DNA of 64,000 nt, taken from positions 1,787,570-1,851,569 of the forward strand of contig KB445797.1 in the NCBI GenBank assembly GCA_000320605.2, in the 5' to 3' direction. The notes under the pieces were generated by a model, which did not search any database, was not told the origin of the DNA, and saw only the letters and a program-made list of their open reading frames with translations. Both the position numbers and the translations under genes were made by a program. Positions 27,235 to 39,037 of this stretch are shown here, piece by piece. Within the stretch, counting starts at the first letter, position 1. The number at the start of each line of letters is the position of its first letter. This DNA comes from Gelatoporia subvermispora B. Taxonomy: Eukaryota; Basidiomycota; Agaricomycetes; Polyporales; Gelatoporiaceae.

Positions 27235-29481
27235 ATGTTCGCGCTATCGCTTTCTGCTCTCGTCGCACTTGCTTTCTCCGAGGGAATTCTGGCAGCCATA
27301 GGGCCAACGGCTGATCTGGTTATTGCGAACAAAGATATAAAACCAGATGGGTTCGAGAGGGCTACTGTGCTTGCCGGCGGCGCTTTCCCTGGTCCTCTGA
27401 TTGAGGGTAACAAGGTTGGAATCTGTATTTCTGACCGTGTCATGCAACATGCTGACATTATTCGATCGTTGCAGGGTGACACTTTCCGGATAAATGTCGT
27501 GAATGAGCTGAAGAATGAGACAATGTTCAAGACCACGTCCATAGTAAGCCATCCGGATACGCATTGGGAGTGTCCATCTGACGCTTGCATTGTGTGTCGA
27601 TACAGCACTGGCATGGAATATTGCAGCATACGACTGCCTGGGCTGATGGTCCTGCATTCGTGACACAATGTCCTATCGCCTCCGGAGATTCGTTCTTGTA
27701 CGAGTTTAGTGTTCCTGACCAGGCTGGTATGAAGCAAGAAACTCTGAACATAAGCTCCACTGTTCACTACCAGGATTTTAGGTACTTTCTGGTATCATAG
27801 CCACCTCGTTGATCAATACTGCGACGGATTGAGAGGTCCTCTGGTAGTATACGACCCGCACGATCCCCACAAGGACTTGTACGACGTCGACAACGGTGCG
27901 CCGCAAAGTGTCCATATGTCACATCACGTAGCTCATTGATTGCGATATAGAGGATACAGTAATCACCCTGGCCGATTGGCTCCACGTTGCTGCGGAACTG
28001 GGTCCCAGGTTCCCGTACGTCTATGGTCAATTCTGCCTTCACTTCCGACGTGTCCTCACCTCGTGAGGTCAGCTTCAACATCAGTTCCACTCTCATTAAT
28101 GGCCTGGGTCGTTATCAAGAGGACCCCACATCCGAACTGGCAGTCATCAAGGTCGAATATGGAAAGAGGTATGCCAGTAACGTGGTGCCATTCGAAGAGT
28201 GGTGCCATAACGTATAACGCCCTCTAGGTATCGCTTCCGACTCACTTCACTATCTTGCGATCCCAACTACACCTTTTCTATTGATGGCCATAATATGACA
28301 ATCATAGAGGCGGACGCAGAGAACACGCGACCTCTGACCGTTGACCAAATACAGATCTTCGCCGCCCAGCGTTACTCGTTCGTGGTAAGTACATATCCAG
28401 CAATGACTCACAGATGTTTGTCTCACCCCGGATTCCAGCTGCATGCTAACCAGCCTGTAAACAACTATTGGGTCCGTGCTAATCCGAATCTTCAGCCGCA
28501 AGGCTTCGAGGGTGGCATCAACTCTGCGATCCTACGGTATGTCGGGGCACCGCATGAAGAGCCCAACGGTGCCTTCGTTCCGCCAGTCAGCCCGTTGAAG
28601 GAAGTCGAATTACGACCGCTTTCTGACCCAGCAGCTGTGAGACATCTTCCATATAGTTGTTTGTAACAGTGATTGTTGACTACTCGCTTCTAGCCTGGCA
28701 AGCCTAGCCAAGACCCTGGGTCCGTTGATGCTCCTTTCAATCTCGAACTAGGCTTCGTGCGTATGATTGGTCACGGTTAAACGCCTGAGCAATAATTTCT
28801 GATGCGCATTCTTCTATGACAACCAGAACGGAGTTAACTTCACGATCGATGGAGAAACATTTGTACCCCCTCCCGTGCCTGTACTCCTGCAAATTTTGAG
28901 TGGAGTGCAAGATGCGCACGATCTCTTGCCCATGGGAAGCGTCTTCAACATATCTCAAGGACAAATCGTTCAGATATCTTTCCCTATCCCGGACACTGGC
29001 CTTGCCGGTAGTCCCCACCCATTCCACTTGCACGGAGTAAGTTGAGAATTCCATCTCATATTACAAGTGATGACATAATATACACACAGCACTCATTCTC
29101 TGTCGTTCGGAGCGCCGGTAGTGAGGCCTACAACTATGAGAATCCGGTGCGCCGTGACACAGTGAGCATTGGCGGCCCGGGTGATAATGTCACTATACGA
29201 TTTGAGGTACGCGAAAGCGCTTGCACAATGTCTGAGGCTCATATCTGCTCAGGCCAATAACCCCGGACCCTGGTTCTTGCATTGTCACATCGACTACCAC
29301 CTGACCACCGGCTTTGCGGTCGTTTTTGCCGAGGATGCCCGAGATATTAAGTCGGTAAACCCCGTTCCTGGTGAGTACAACCCAGGGTTTCGAATCTCAC
29401 GGAGCTGATGGGAACTATTCTGAAGCGGAATGGGACAAACTCTGCCGCGTATACGATGCCCTTCCGCCCAACGACATCTGA
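27235..29481 (+). CDS. Laccase 2 (secreted multicopper oxidase)
   Basis: Same reaction and location as laccase 1, of which it is a close paralog; both carry the distinctive [12 protein letters not shown] and [15 protein letters not shown] type segments. The ATG at 27235 opens a signal peptide ([20 protein letters not shown]). Copper motifs in order: [15 protein letters not shown] (about 27612), WYHSHL (about 27790), HPFHLHG (about 29020) and [12 protein letters not shown] (about 29282), with Phe at the T1 axial position. Next to the second His pair it reads [11 protein letters not shown], where laccases 1 and 3 have [12 protein letters not shown] short last exon after the intron at about 29372 gives the ending [17 protein letters not shown]. 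About ten introns. All motifs are intact, so it is probably active. Confidence 0.95.
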
Positions 29482-30141
29482 AGCACGGCGTCTTGATGTA
29501 TGAGAGGACAACATGCAGGATCAGATAATATCGACTACGATTGCTTGTGTAGAGGCTATGTCGTGGTTTCCTATTTATGGATATAATCTCCTTTGTTTGA
29601 TCGTACCAAGTCCAACTTCGAGGCCTCCGGCCCTCTGGACCACGGATGAGCTCCCCTGTCACAACTCTATTCACGTACTCTTCGTTTGATATTGAGTGGT
29701 CTTTCTGATACAGGTATGCACAAGCTCAGTATACCATGGCAAGGTACGTATGTAGTACGAGAGTAAGTTTGCTGACGTGAATTCATGATAGCGGCTGCGA
29801 CGTGCGATATAACTTCCAATGGAATACGCTGAATATTGTGCAGGTGTCTAGTATTATCCTAATTGCTATTGATCTGCGAAGTCATGAAGTGGCATGACTC
29901 TGGACAGTGATCGCGGAGGGTTGTTATGGTTGCAATTGGTAATCAGTGTGGTCACCGTAAATATGTCTTTGACACGTCGCGATAACCTTGTCATCAAGTT
30001 TTTCGGCCACTAAACGTGTGGCATACCATTGTGGGCGATATCGAGGGACCATAACCGTAGACCAGACCGTGTGGCGAATAGCGCCTTGATTGTGAGCTAG
30101 GGTCTTTCGACCTAGGCGTCAGAGCCGTTCTGAAGCATCCT
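29482..30141. other. Intergenic, no gene recognised
   Basis: Between the laccase 2 stop codon and the end of the damaged DUF3072-like frame. No supported gene. Confidence 0.45.
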
Positions 30142-30916
30142 TCAGAGATCTCTAAGATCCTGAAGGAGCTCGCAGGCTTCAGCTCTAGTCAACGCTCCTG
30201 GGTTCGGAATGCCCACTCCAAGCAGCTCAGCCAGCTCGTGAATGTACGCCTTTTGGTCTTCGGTGCAAGGATCCGTGTTCGTCGACCAGCTTGGAGGATC
30301 AGTGATCTACATCGAACAGGTCGAGGCGAAACGTCTATGGGCAAAATTATCCAGGCTCACGTCTACGATGCGCTTCCCAAGGCCGTCCAGGAATTCTTGG
30401 CTTGGTATCCCCCCGCGATCGATCTCCTTTATGACCAACGACGCTTCTGCCTTGCTAATTCCCGGGGACCCTGACTGAGGCTCGGACTCGTACAGATTCG
30501 GGAAGTCGACACCGACGGGCACACATCAGCTTCAGGGCATCGCGCTGGAACACCGTCATTGGTTCTTGTACAGGCATGGTTAAGATCATCGCATTAGCGC
30601 TTCCTCGTGCATTCGTGGATGTCGCACCTTCTCCAGTTATCCACTGAACCTCAGGGCGTTCAATGATTTTAGGCTGTAGCACCAATCACATCAGCCATGC
30701 ACGTATACTGGGAGGAACTGATGTCATACCATCTGGGATGATAGGGGAATGAGGGAGATTTGGGGGAGAGGATGGTGCACCTGGGGGCTTCCAGCTATAT
30801 ATAACGGCGCTAACCATTAGCCCCCAGCTCTCGGATTCTATGGACGGTGCAGCATCTCTAGCATCAATAGAGATTTTACGAGTATTTTGTTGTCGTTTTC
30901 GGGTATAACCCCCCAT
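30142..30916 (-). pseudogene. DUF3072-like hypothetical gene, probably damaged
   Basis: The minus strand shows two similar helical segments: ISKAEASLVIKEIDRG (about 30400-30450) and, ending at the TGA at 30142, TEDQKAYIHELAELLGVGIP followed by LTRAEACELLQDLRDL. The pattern TxxQKAYIxELAxxLGV...LTxAEAxxLIxxL resembles small DUF3072-type domains. Upstream an open frame reads RPEVQWITGEGATSTNARG. To join this to the first helical repeat the frame must shift by one base near 30515 without a convincing intron, so the gene is probably broken or the assembly has an error. Start codon not determined. Function unknown. Confidence 0.4.
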
Positions 30917-32075
30917 CTTTTTGGCATGAATAGCCAGATATCGGAATCAGGAACACCAGGTGTTATTCCGATTTCTACCATCATCGAATATACAACATTT
31001 TTTACAATGTCCATGTTAGGCTCTGTATGAGTCTTTGGGTGTCAGAATGCGGCGCCGCATCGATATTTTGATGAGCACACATGATGAGCGCACATGATGA
31101 GCGCCCGGAATGGGCAGGAAGTAGAAAAGCAACGGATCTTCGAAATGCTAGCCGAATGTGGAACTGAGATAACTTGTAAGGGAACGTCGATATAGGTACT
31201 CATATCATGAGAGGGTCTGTACCTCGTCTAGATCGGCTTGCTTTGGAAGATTCATGAAGCAACGCAAGGCAGAAAGGTCATTTTGGATTGTGCAGAATAC
31301 AAACTGTATAAGAGGCGTAAAGTTACACTTATGTCGAGCCACCGGTCTCAAGGGCACTTGGCCACGGCTTTGACCCTCGGCCGACGCGCGCTATGGGCTC
31401 TGATTGGTCAGATTAGGGTTTAGCGACTGTGATTGATCTATTTCGAAACAGCTCTATCACGCAGAAATATATCTCCAAAGGTTAAGGGCTTCAGATCAAC
31501 CATAATTCGAGATGTCTATCATTCACCGAAGCGAAGCGAGTGCGGCACTGCATAGAATGACAGTGGTACGACGAATACGGCCGATAGTCGAACCCCGGAA
31601 CAGACGCGTGAAATTGCCAGAAATGTGTTCCTGTGCCCAGTAGGCTAGTCCAGGACCTGAATAGTTAACACGGTGGGTCACCATACTTGGGCTACTATGA
31701 GATCCAGATACTCAATATTGGGCCGGTATCCATGCCTAATGAGAGTTATTTGCCCTATATCCTCCCCAAAGTGGCATCAGAGTATGTCATCTTTTCGTTT
31801 CCAGAGCTAGTCTGGTATTAGGCGACCATACATCGGTACTGTTACAAGCCTATTTCGGGGTAAAATGTTGTCTGTAGCACGTCGTGTGGTCTGAATTCAT
31901 GATATCCGCACGTCATAGATGCGTCCCACGGGGCTCCTCGTTCAATGTCAGTACTGTACCATTTCGACCTTGAGTTAGGTCACGCCGCCTCCTTGGATCT
32001 TCGATTGCTCCAGGTCCCCTCCACGAGCACTCGGGAACAAAATGTTCAAAGACCACTTGTTGCTGCGTAAATATA
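30917..32075. other. Intergenic, no gene recognised
   Basis: About 1.2 kb before the 3' end of the sedolisin gene. Contains a small 13-bp tandem repeat (31070-31108) and no recognisable gene. Confidence 0.45.
31070..31108 (+). repeat. 13-bp tandem repeat, three copies
   Basis: Three head-to-tail copies of a unit like GATGAGCGCACAT, the first and third slightly diverged. Confidence 0.7.
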
Positions 32076-34562
32076 CTACGGAAGCAACAACCAACGAGCT
32101 AGAAGCTGAGGAAAATTGGGAGTACCGAGTCCCGTTACAGGGTCCCAGCCAGGACGTGCAGAGAAGCCAACTGTACCACAACCAGGGTTCGTGCCATTCG
32201 TGATGTCATTAAAAGCGCCGTGGAAGGCCGTCGAGTAGATCTGTGAACCAGCGATGCTTCAGATGCGGGAGTACCTAAATTGAGCCAGGCACCTACGGTG
32301 GGGTTGATGAAGCCGATGGGCGACTTGCCGAGGGCGAGACGAGCATCGTTGACTCCAGATAGGATGGCAGCAGATACTGGAGAAGCACATGAAGTCCCGA
32401 AAACGAGTAGAAATTCGCCCTGGACGGTGATCACGTAGTTCGCACTGTTTGGACCTGGTTAGCGCCGCTTGTGTCCTCCGGATCAAATCAGACATACCCA
32501 TTTGCAGCTATGTCAGGGAAAGCGCGCGACTTCCCGGTTGAGTTCCAGATGTCAGATGGATACGGAGGAGGGAACTTCGTCAAGTACGATTCGACAGCGG
32601 ACTTCTGGTACTCTGGTATGGCGAAGACATTGGAGAAGCCTCCGCCGGAGAATATGACCTGTTCGCACGCGCTCTCAGGGTCGGTTACCTTCTTCCCGGG
32701 GCTGACCTGCGTTGCACCGACGCTGGTGACGAAAGGACATCCTCCAGGGAAGCTCGGGTTAAAGATCTGTCCGGATAGCGTTTGTTCGCCGTCCGGTTCC
32801 AGGCAGACCTCTCCATTGCCCGCAACACCATCGTCACCGGAAGAGTATAGGACCGTCACGCCCATGAGACCGAGCTGTGGCGTTGGGGTCAGGCCTGAAA
32901 GCTCTGCATCATGAAAGCTGAGCGTACTTTCGCATACTCGGAGCACTGTCTTTGCATGTAGAAGGGCGTCAGATCGGCCTCGTTATACCCATATGAAGTA
33001 GAGATGATTAACGAAAGCGGAGCGCCGCCGCATTGGTTCGGGCCTAACAAGATATTGAGCTTATGATTCTATATAGATTGTAGAAGCTAACGTACCCTGG
33101 AATCCACCCTCCGGATCAGGATATACTCCATCCTGAGTCGGATCATCCCCGCCCTCGAAAGTACAGAAGGTGCTATCAAGCGCGTCAAGTAAGTTGTTGA
33201 AGGAGGCACCTGGAAGGATCGCATAATCAGATCAGAGTCAGATATCGAGTAGGTAAGGTTTGACGAGTTCAGCGCATAGACCAAGTGAGCCAGAACAGGT
33301 ATGCGCTCACCTTCAAGATCATCACCTGTCTGGTAAAGTGTGACCTTCTGTTCCTTGCCAACCAAACCCATAGCGTATTCCAAGTCGAGATTTGATTCCC
33401 CGTTGAAGTCGAATCCCGTTTGGTTAGTCTGAAGGAAACCTGAGAACGGCGATTTTTTGTCAGCACAGCACCCGGGCAGAGCAAATGTACTTCCTATTCG
33501 GAAAACAGGGCACTCACCACCATCAATGCTGACCATGGTAGGTCGTTCGCCAATCTGACTCTCGGAGAAGTTCTTGAAGAACATATCCAGATCACTGGGG
33601 ACATAAACTTGGGGTGTGTATTCGACTGGAACGTCACCATTGTGTCAGCGGTCTGGATGCATGACGATACTGATGGAGGAATACAAAAAGGGCATCGGGA
33701 AATAGTCAAACGACTACACACCTATGCCGAGTGAGTTCTTCTTCGTGGCAAGGGGCACATAGTCAAACTCGTACAATGCACGAAGGCAGTCGAGCGTGAT
33801 TTGTTCATCGCAATTTGCGAGCTCATTGAACAGATTCTATTTTGAGACAAGCGCGCGAGTGAGAGAAGCAGCAGTCCGATATCTCGTATGACTCACCTCA
33901 ATCCGGCCTGTGGTCTTAGGTCCTGAGCCGAAACCAGGTTGTCCGATTCTCCTTGCAGGACCAGCCGGGCTGTCCCTCTTCTCTAGCGTGCGCCCTATCT
34001 TTGGCTTGACGTCGAAATGCAGAGTGGGTGTGACAAGTTCGACGTGCTTCGAAACATGCTCAGGCAAGTGGTAGCTGCCTTCACATGCAATATGCTCGTC
34101 GAAAGCCTCGTCGCTAAACCGATACACATAATACTCGGTTCCCAAGAGGCTCTCTGCTTCCTCGATCGTGACGTTCGCCTGAATCCAGCCTCCACTGGCG
34201 CTTAACCTAAACCGATGGGCCTCCAGGCCGCTTTCCAGAAGCCAGGACTGAACGGTGTCAATCGCCTCCGCAGATGGCCGGAAGGTCTCTGCAACCTTGG
34301 CGGGGGTCCAGTGCTTGCCATAGTTGGGAGACTCGGGGTGTGATACATCGAGGAGATATGACTCGATCTCGTCGATATTGTTCTGCTTCAGGCCGACGCG
34401 CAAACGGAGGACGGCATCGGAGTCGGCACGACGGACAGGGTACCATCCAGCGGGGTTCGAGCGGCGAACCTCGTGAGGTACACGACGAGATATGATGGCG
34501 GAGCCGACGACAAACGAAAGTCCTAGAGTCGCAGCAGCGATGAGGCGTGTGACGAACACCAT
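32076..34562 (-). CDS. Sedolisin-type serine-carboxyl peptidase (S53, tripeptidyl-peptidase-like)
   Basis: Secreted acid protease of the TPP1/sedolisin family, releasing peptides from protein N-termini at low pH. The ATG at 34562 opens a signal peptide ([20 protein letters not shown]); an upstream in-frame codon at 34574 is TTG and was not used. A pro-kumamolisin activation domain follows ([17 protein letters not shown]...[12 protein letters not shown]). The catalytic triad can be located: Glu and Asp in [14 protein letters not shown], the oxyanion Asp in [11 protein letters not shown], and the nucleophile Ser in FGTSCASPV. The calcium-site region [15 protein letters not shown] lies near the C-terminus. 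The end reads ARWLLLP then TAG; the tail is slightly atypical and a further intron there cannot be excluded. A TATA box lies about 50 bp upstream. Confidence 0.92.
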
Positions 34563-34612
34563 CTCGACAACCAAGAGGGCGCAGCAATCAAATATTGCTC
34601 ATCTTTGTAACC

Positions 34613-34618
34613 TTTATA
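34613..34618 (-). promoter_or_regulatory. TATA box of sedolisin gene
   Basis: TATAAA on the minus strand, about 50 bp before the start codon at 34562. Confidence 0.5.
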
Positions 34619-35320
34619 CTGTAGCACGCCCGAACTTCTGATACCGATTGCATCGTTCTGGTAAGGAACAAACGACGGGGGCACATGCCACATGGCACGA
34701 GATACGAAGGTGCCGAGGGTCGGGACTGGCGGTGTGTCGACAAGCCCGCGGCTAGCGGTGCTTCCTTGAGTCTTGCCGGCGGCGTCAGCAGTAGTCATAT
34801 ATTTAGAATTGGTCTCAACTGTTCGGTCTGACGATGGGGTTATGCGGCGAGTGAGGCACGAGGCACGTCGGGCAAAACTGCATGTCTGATGCGAGACCGA
34901 TCAGCTTGGCATATTACGGCGGCCTTTGCTCACCATATCCGAAGGAACTCGAACATGCGGGGCAGTTATGCGTGATCATTGCGGACATCGAAGTGGGCAG
35001 GAACAAGGAGGCTGTCTGATGAGACGCTGCATGGAACAGACACCCAGCTTATTCGACCAAACCGATTTGACGCGATCTTGCCCTGAGGTGACATTCACAC
35101 ACGTTTGGTATGTTCTGACAGATGTGCCATATGGCATGTATGTCGAGAGGCCGATGCGCCATAAAATCTGGCATGATATGATACCCAGTTGTCCGGAGAC
35201 ATGGGAAGGGCGGTTTTTGATCGCGCCGCTCTGGACGCGCGCTAAAATGTCAGAACAAGGCTCGACACTTCGGGACTCCCATCGTAGCACGTGACACCTA
35301 CTGCTGGCGAATGTCATGAT

Positions 35321-35344
35321 CCTCCTCCTCCTCCTCCTCCTCCC
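35321..35344 (+). repeat. Trinucleotide microsatellite (CCT)n
   Basis: Eight uninterrupted CCT/CTC repeats in a non-coding region. Confidence 0.9.
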
Positions 35345-36405
35345 ATCGCGGCGTCTATTCTCGTTTTACCACATCGCATTCTGCGAGAGCTATGCATGGA
35401 GGAGTCACATACCAGCAAATACACCTATGTAGTAGGTGAGCACACTCATGAGAAGGTAACTCCAGAAGTAGACATTCGAAATTGGCAATCATGACATGTC
35501 AGGTGGACACAGGGAGATGCCAGCCAGTCTCGTTTTTTTGAAGCGAAGTCAGCCACGGGAGCCAGCATGTCATATTCTACGAACAAGACATAGCGGAGAG
35601 TGTGTGCCCATTCCCGCTGTTCGCTCGGTTGAACAGAGGCTGAACTCATTATCAAGCTTCATCCGTGCAATGTTCGCGCTGGGCACTTGTCGCAGGAGCT
35701 GCGGTAGTACTCGTATTCTACTCATTATTACGCGTGTATGTGTCGCATGAATAGTGCATTTTTTTGTGACTAATCCGCCAGAGAACACGCCATTGACTGA
35801 CATGCCGGCAGGTCATTGATTCAAGGAGAAGGTGGCATTCGTCCCGGTCAAGCACATATTCGATATTCGGCCTTCAACGGCCTATGAAGTGCTGGATAAC
35901 TTCCACAATCCGTCTATACTCGCTCGCTCAATATACTGACATTTCCGCTAGTCCTGACCCTCCGTATGAACACTTCGCTCATCCTAGAGCATCAAGCTGG
36001 CGCCATATACTCCCAATAATCAATAACCAGCGAACAATTGTCGCGACCACTATGACACCCCATCAGAGTTGCAAAGGGAAAACTTGCACGACGTGCTGTC
36101 AACCTCAGCGTAGGATCTGGATATTGAACCCGTGATGCTCTGGGCACAAGTAGCGTCACGTGCAGTAGTACGATTGCAGTTCGAATCTGTCACATTGATT
36201 CCATTGAGAGGCATTTGAATCCACGCTTGCCCTGGGCACGGTGTCCTTCACAGACCCCCGTATGTCACCGCTTCCCTGCGGAAAGTCAATACCGATCCAG
36301 ACGTGTAGACATGGAAAGAGACAATGAGATTCGGCACGGCTACAACGCGTCAGTGGTGCCAGATAATTATGTTGGCTGCCTATTGAAATGTGCATATCCT
36401 GTCCT

Positions 36406-36437
36406 CAAGCTCCAAGCTTCAAGCTTCAAGCTTCAAG
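36406..36437 (+). repeat. 7-bp tandem repeat CAAGCTT
   Basis: About 4.5 copies of a heptamer that contains a HindIII-like palindrome (AAGCTT); the first copy is diverged. Confidence 0.8.
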
Positions 36438-36800
36438 ACCTATGCTGGGTCAGTCTCAGCACTGCAGGATCTGACTTAGATCTGGCGCTGACGGATGTCA
36501 AAGCCACGTGATGATGTTCCCATGCCTGAAGTCTTGGGAGACTGACACTGCCAGACGGTGATGTCTTGCTGTAGTAGAAGACAGCACGATCGCTTGATCC
36601 TGATAAAGGATGGCTATATACAGCAAATTTCTGTACCCTGTGCCAAATATCAACGAAGAGTAAGCTCCATCCCAAGTTGCTTGAAGCGGTAGTTTATCGT
36701 GACCCAGCTTAGTTTCTCAGGTGCCACGGTCAGTTCTACCAAGGGGCGACCGTAGCGCGGAACGTGGCAAACTGTCATCATTGAAATTAAAGGACCCTCG

Positions 36801-36807
36801 TATATAA
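36801..36807 (+). promoter_or_regulatory. TATA box of desaturase 1
   Basis: TATATAA 49 bp before the start codon at 36850. Confidence 0.6.
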
Positions 36808-36849
36808 GTGCCGCTGGTCGGCGAGAGAAGCTTCCCCGCTCGTCCCAAC

Positions 36850-38868
36850 ATGCCCACGCTTCAGCTCTCGCAAATCCTGTCAAGGTACTGGCACGACGGT
36901 CCTGAGTACGATGTCCGCAGGAGACGCTCATTTGAGCCGCCGGTGCTGTCAATCAAGGACATCCATTCAGCGGTACCAAAAGAACTCTTTGAGAAGAGCA
37001 CCTTGACAAGCTTGTTTTATGTTGGCCGACATGTCGTTTTGAGCATTGTATTCTACATCTTTGCGACTCGGATCGATGAACTCGTGGCTAGTCTCTGCAT
37101 GTACAGTGGCCTCTCGGATTGCAATCGAGCGCTCGTTGGCTTTGCACTGTGGGCGACTTACTGGTTTTGGCAAAGCGTGGCCTTCACGGGCTTTTGGACG
37201 CTTGGTGGGCAATGATCTTACGCCACATCGTCTATTTCTGATTCTCATCTGTATCCTCATCTGTATCCTCAGGTCACGAGGTGGGCTCTGCCAGTCCCCG
37301 ATCTGGACCCCAGGTGATATCTGACACGCTACTTCATTCAAGTGCGGCCATGAAGCTCTCTCATCCATCAGTTGGATTAACCATGCACTCGGAATGGTCC
37401 TCCATACTTTCGTTCTCACACCGTACTTCGCATGGCGAATTACGCATCGCAATCATCATGTGAGGAGGTCGGGCTCTTGGTCAACACTCATCCGGCTTAC
37501 ACTGTCTCCAGAAAGGAACCAACCATCTCGAGCGTGATGAAACGTATCACCCTTTCACCAGGACCGACCTAAAACTTCCTGCTGAGAATATCGCGACCCC
37601 AATGAGCTACAAGGAGATGATCGAAGAGACCCCTGCATACACCTTGTTCAAAATGGTAATCCGTCAGTTCTTGTAAGCCTCACGTCCTACCCCAGCCTCG
37701 ACTTTTTCTCACCCAGAACGTCCAAAGGGGGTTTCAGCTCTACTTAATGTGAGATGGATTTCGATATCATTGGCGTGTCGCTGCTCACGTGCATATCAGA
37801 CATAATCGTAAGGGGAATCCCAAATATCCGCCGGGTACCAGCGTCGGTAGATTCCTCGGCTGACCCGATCACGACTATTGAGTCACTCGCACAGCATTAC
37901 AAACCGTCTTCTAAACTTTTCAAGCCGGAGGATCGTACGTTGAGTTGATTATTGACGAGGTCCCCAGCTCATCATTTTGCCTCAAGGGAACGGAATCATT
38001 GCGTCTGACGTTGCGATTGGTGCAATGATTATATTCCTCACTGTGTGGACATATTACACGAATTTTGGGAACGTTTGGAGGCTATACATTGTCCCGTGGC
38101 TAGTACGTCGTTGTACTGTAAGTGGCTTACTACTCGTGCTTACGACAATTTCAGTGGGCACACAATTGGTAGCTTGAATGACTCATACTCAAAAACCTTC
38201 ACTCTGATCACCTTGATCTACAATTCAGGATTGTCATGTTCACCTATCTGCAACATAGCGATCCGACTGTTCCTTATTATCGTAGAGTGCGTGATGGCGT
38301 TGACACTTGATCGATATTTTCGAATGCATCTTGCCTAGAACGGATGGACCTTCGTGCGAGGCGCACTCGCGACCATCGACAGACCCGTATTCGGCTGGAT
38401 AGGCCGTTTCTTCTGGCATGGGGTCAGGATCAGCTCCACTCATGGCTAAACATTCGCTCACATGAATTGACAGATTGCCCATGATCATATCGCACATCAC
38501 TTCTTCGTTACGGTACCTTTTTGTACGTACACGTCAATTATCACCTTGGGACACACCTGAGTACCCTCGTGACAGACAACCTTCCGAAAGTTACGGATGC
38601 CATCAAACCCGTTCTTGGAGAATACTATAACTATGACTCGACGGTGATGGCCTTTATTTCTTGTACTTATAATCTGAGGCTTACGAGGGACAATATGCTG
38701 CAGCCTGTTTTGTACGCTTTGTGGAGGTCGTTTACTCAATGCACATTCATCGAGCCAGAAGGAGACGTTGTATTCTTCAAGAACCAGCAAGGGAAGGCTC
38801 TGAGAAAATACAAGACTGATACCAATCGAGACGAGTCAGTCTCAGTTGATGAAGTCGTTTCCGATTAG
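36850..38868 (+). CDS. Delta-12-like fatty acid desaturase 1
   Basis: Membrane di-iron desaturase of the FAD2-like family, acting on acyl lipids in the endoplasmic reticulum. The ATG at 36850 is followed by an N-terminal region (SIKDIHSAVPKELFEKSTLT) typical of fungal delta-12 enzymes and then hydrophobic spans. The three His boxes are reconstructed across introns: HECGH (exons 37273-37280 and 37343 on), HRNHH (ending 37459) and HIAHH (about 38490). The conserved PWLWAHNWIVMFTYLQHSDP and RPVFGWIGRFFWHG segments are present, followed by FYNLPKVTDAIKPVLGEYY. The C-terminal tail is acidic and ends VSVDEVVSD. At least ten introns, one producing an 8-nt exon. Divergent enough that an acetylenase, conjugase or bifunctional activity is possible. 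It converges on the CE1 esterase, only 169 bp away. Confidence 0.9.
37273..37280 (+). other. 8-nt microexon encoding part of the first His box
   Basis: Exon 1 ends at 37204 after CTT G; the next conserved residues Gly-His-Glu need the 8 bases GTCACGAG, which are flanked by CTCAG on the left and GTGGGC on the right. The next exon starts TGC GGC CAT at 37343, completing HECGH. Introns of 68 and 62 nt flank it. In desaturase 2 the same Gly-His-Glu codons lie inside a 52-nt exon, and the intron after Glu is at the same place. Confidence 0.8.
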
Positions 38869-39037
38869 TTGTCGCATAGTATGATGGTACAAGTTTATCG
38901 ATTCCAGCGTGAGAGGCATCAGTACGTAAAGGTGCTAGAATAGACGGTATGCAAACGTTCCAAATGTTACACCGGCTCTGGGAGTACAGTAGGCTCTGCG
39001 ATAACAGTATGTCACGATCCAGAATAGAATTATCCTT

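Larger units (their letters stand above)
34619..36800. other. Divergent intergenic region with short repeats
   Basis: About 2.2 kb between the divergent sedolisin and desaturase 1 genes. Contains a TCC microsatellite and a 7-bp tandem repeat. Open frames here are short and unrecognisable. Confidence 0.45.

Noticed and set aside
36120..36200. Possible tRNA, from a TTCGAAT loop-like sequence
   Set aside because: The flanking stem is imperfect, and no acceptor, D-arm or anticodon arm could be folded upstream.
34563..36849. A retroelement remnant suggested by microsatellite and heptamer repeats
   Set aside because: No reverse transcriptase, integrase, long terminal repeats or target duplications could be seen.
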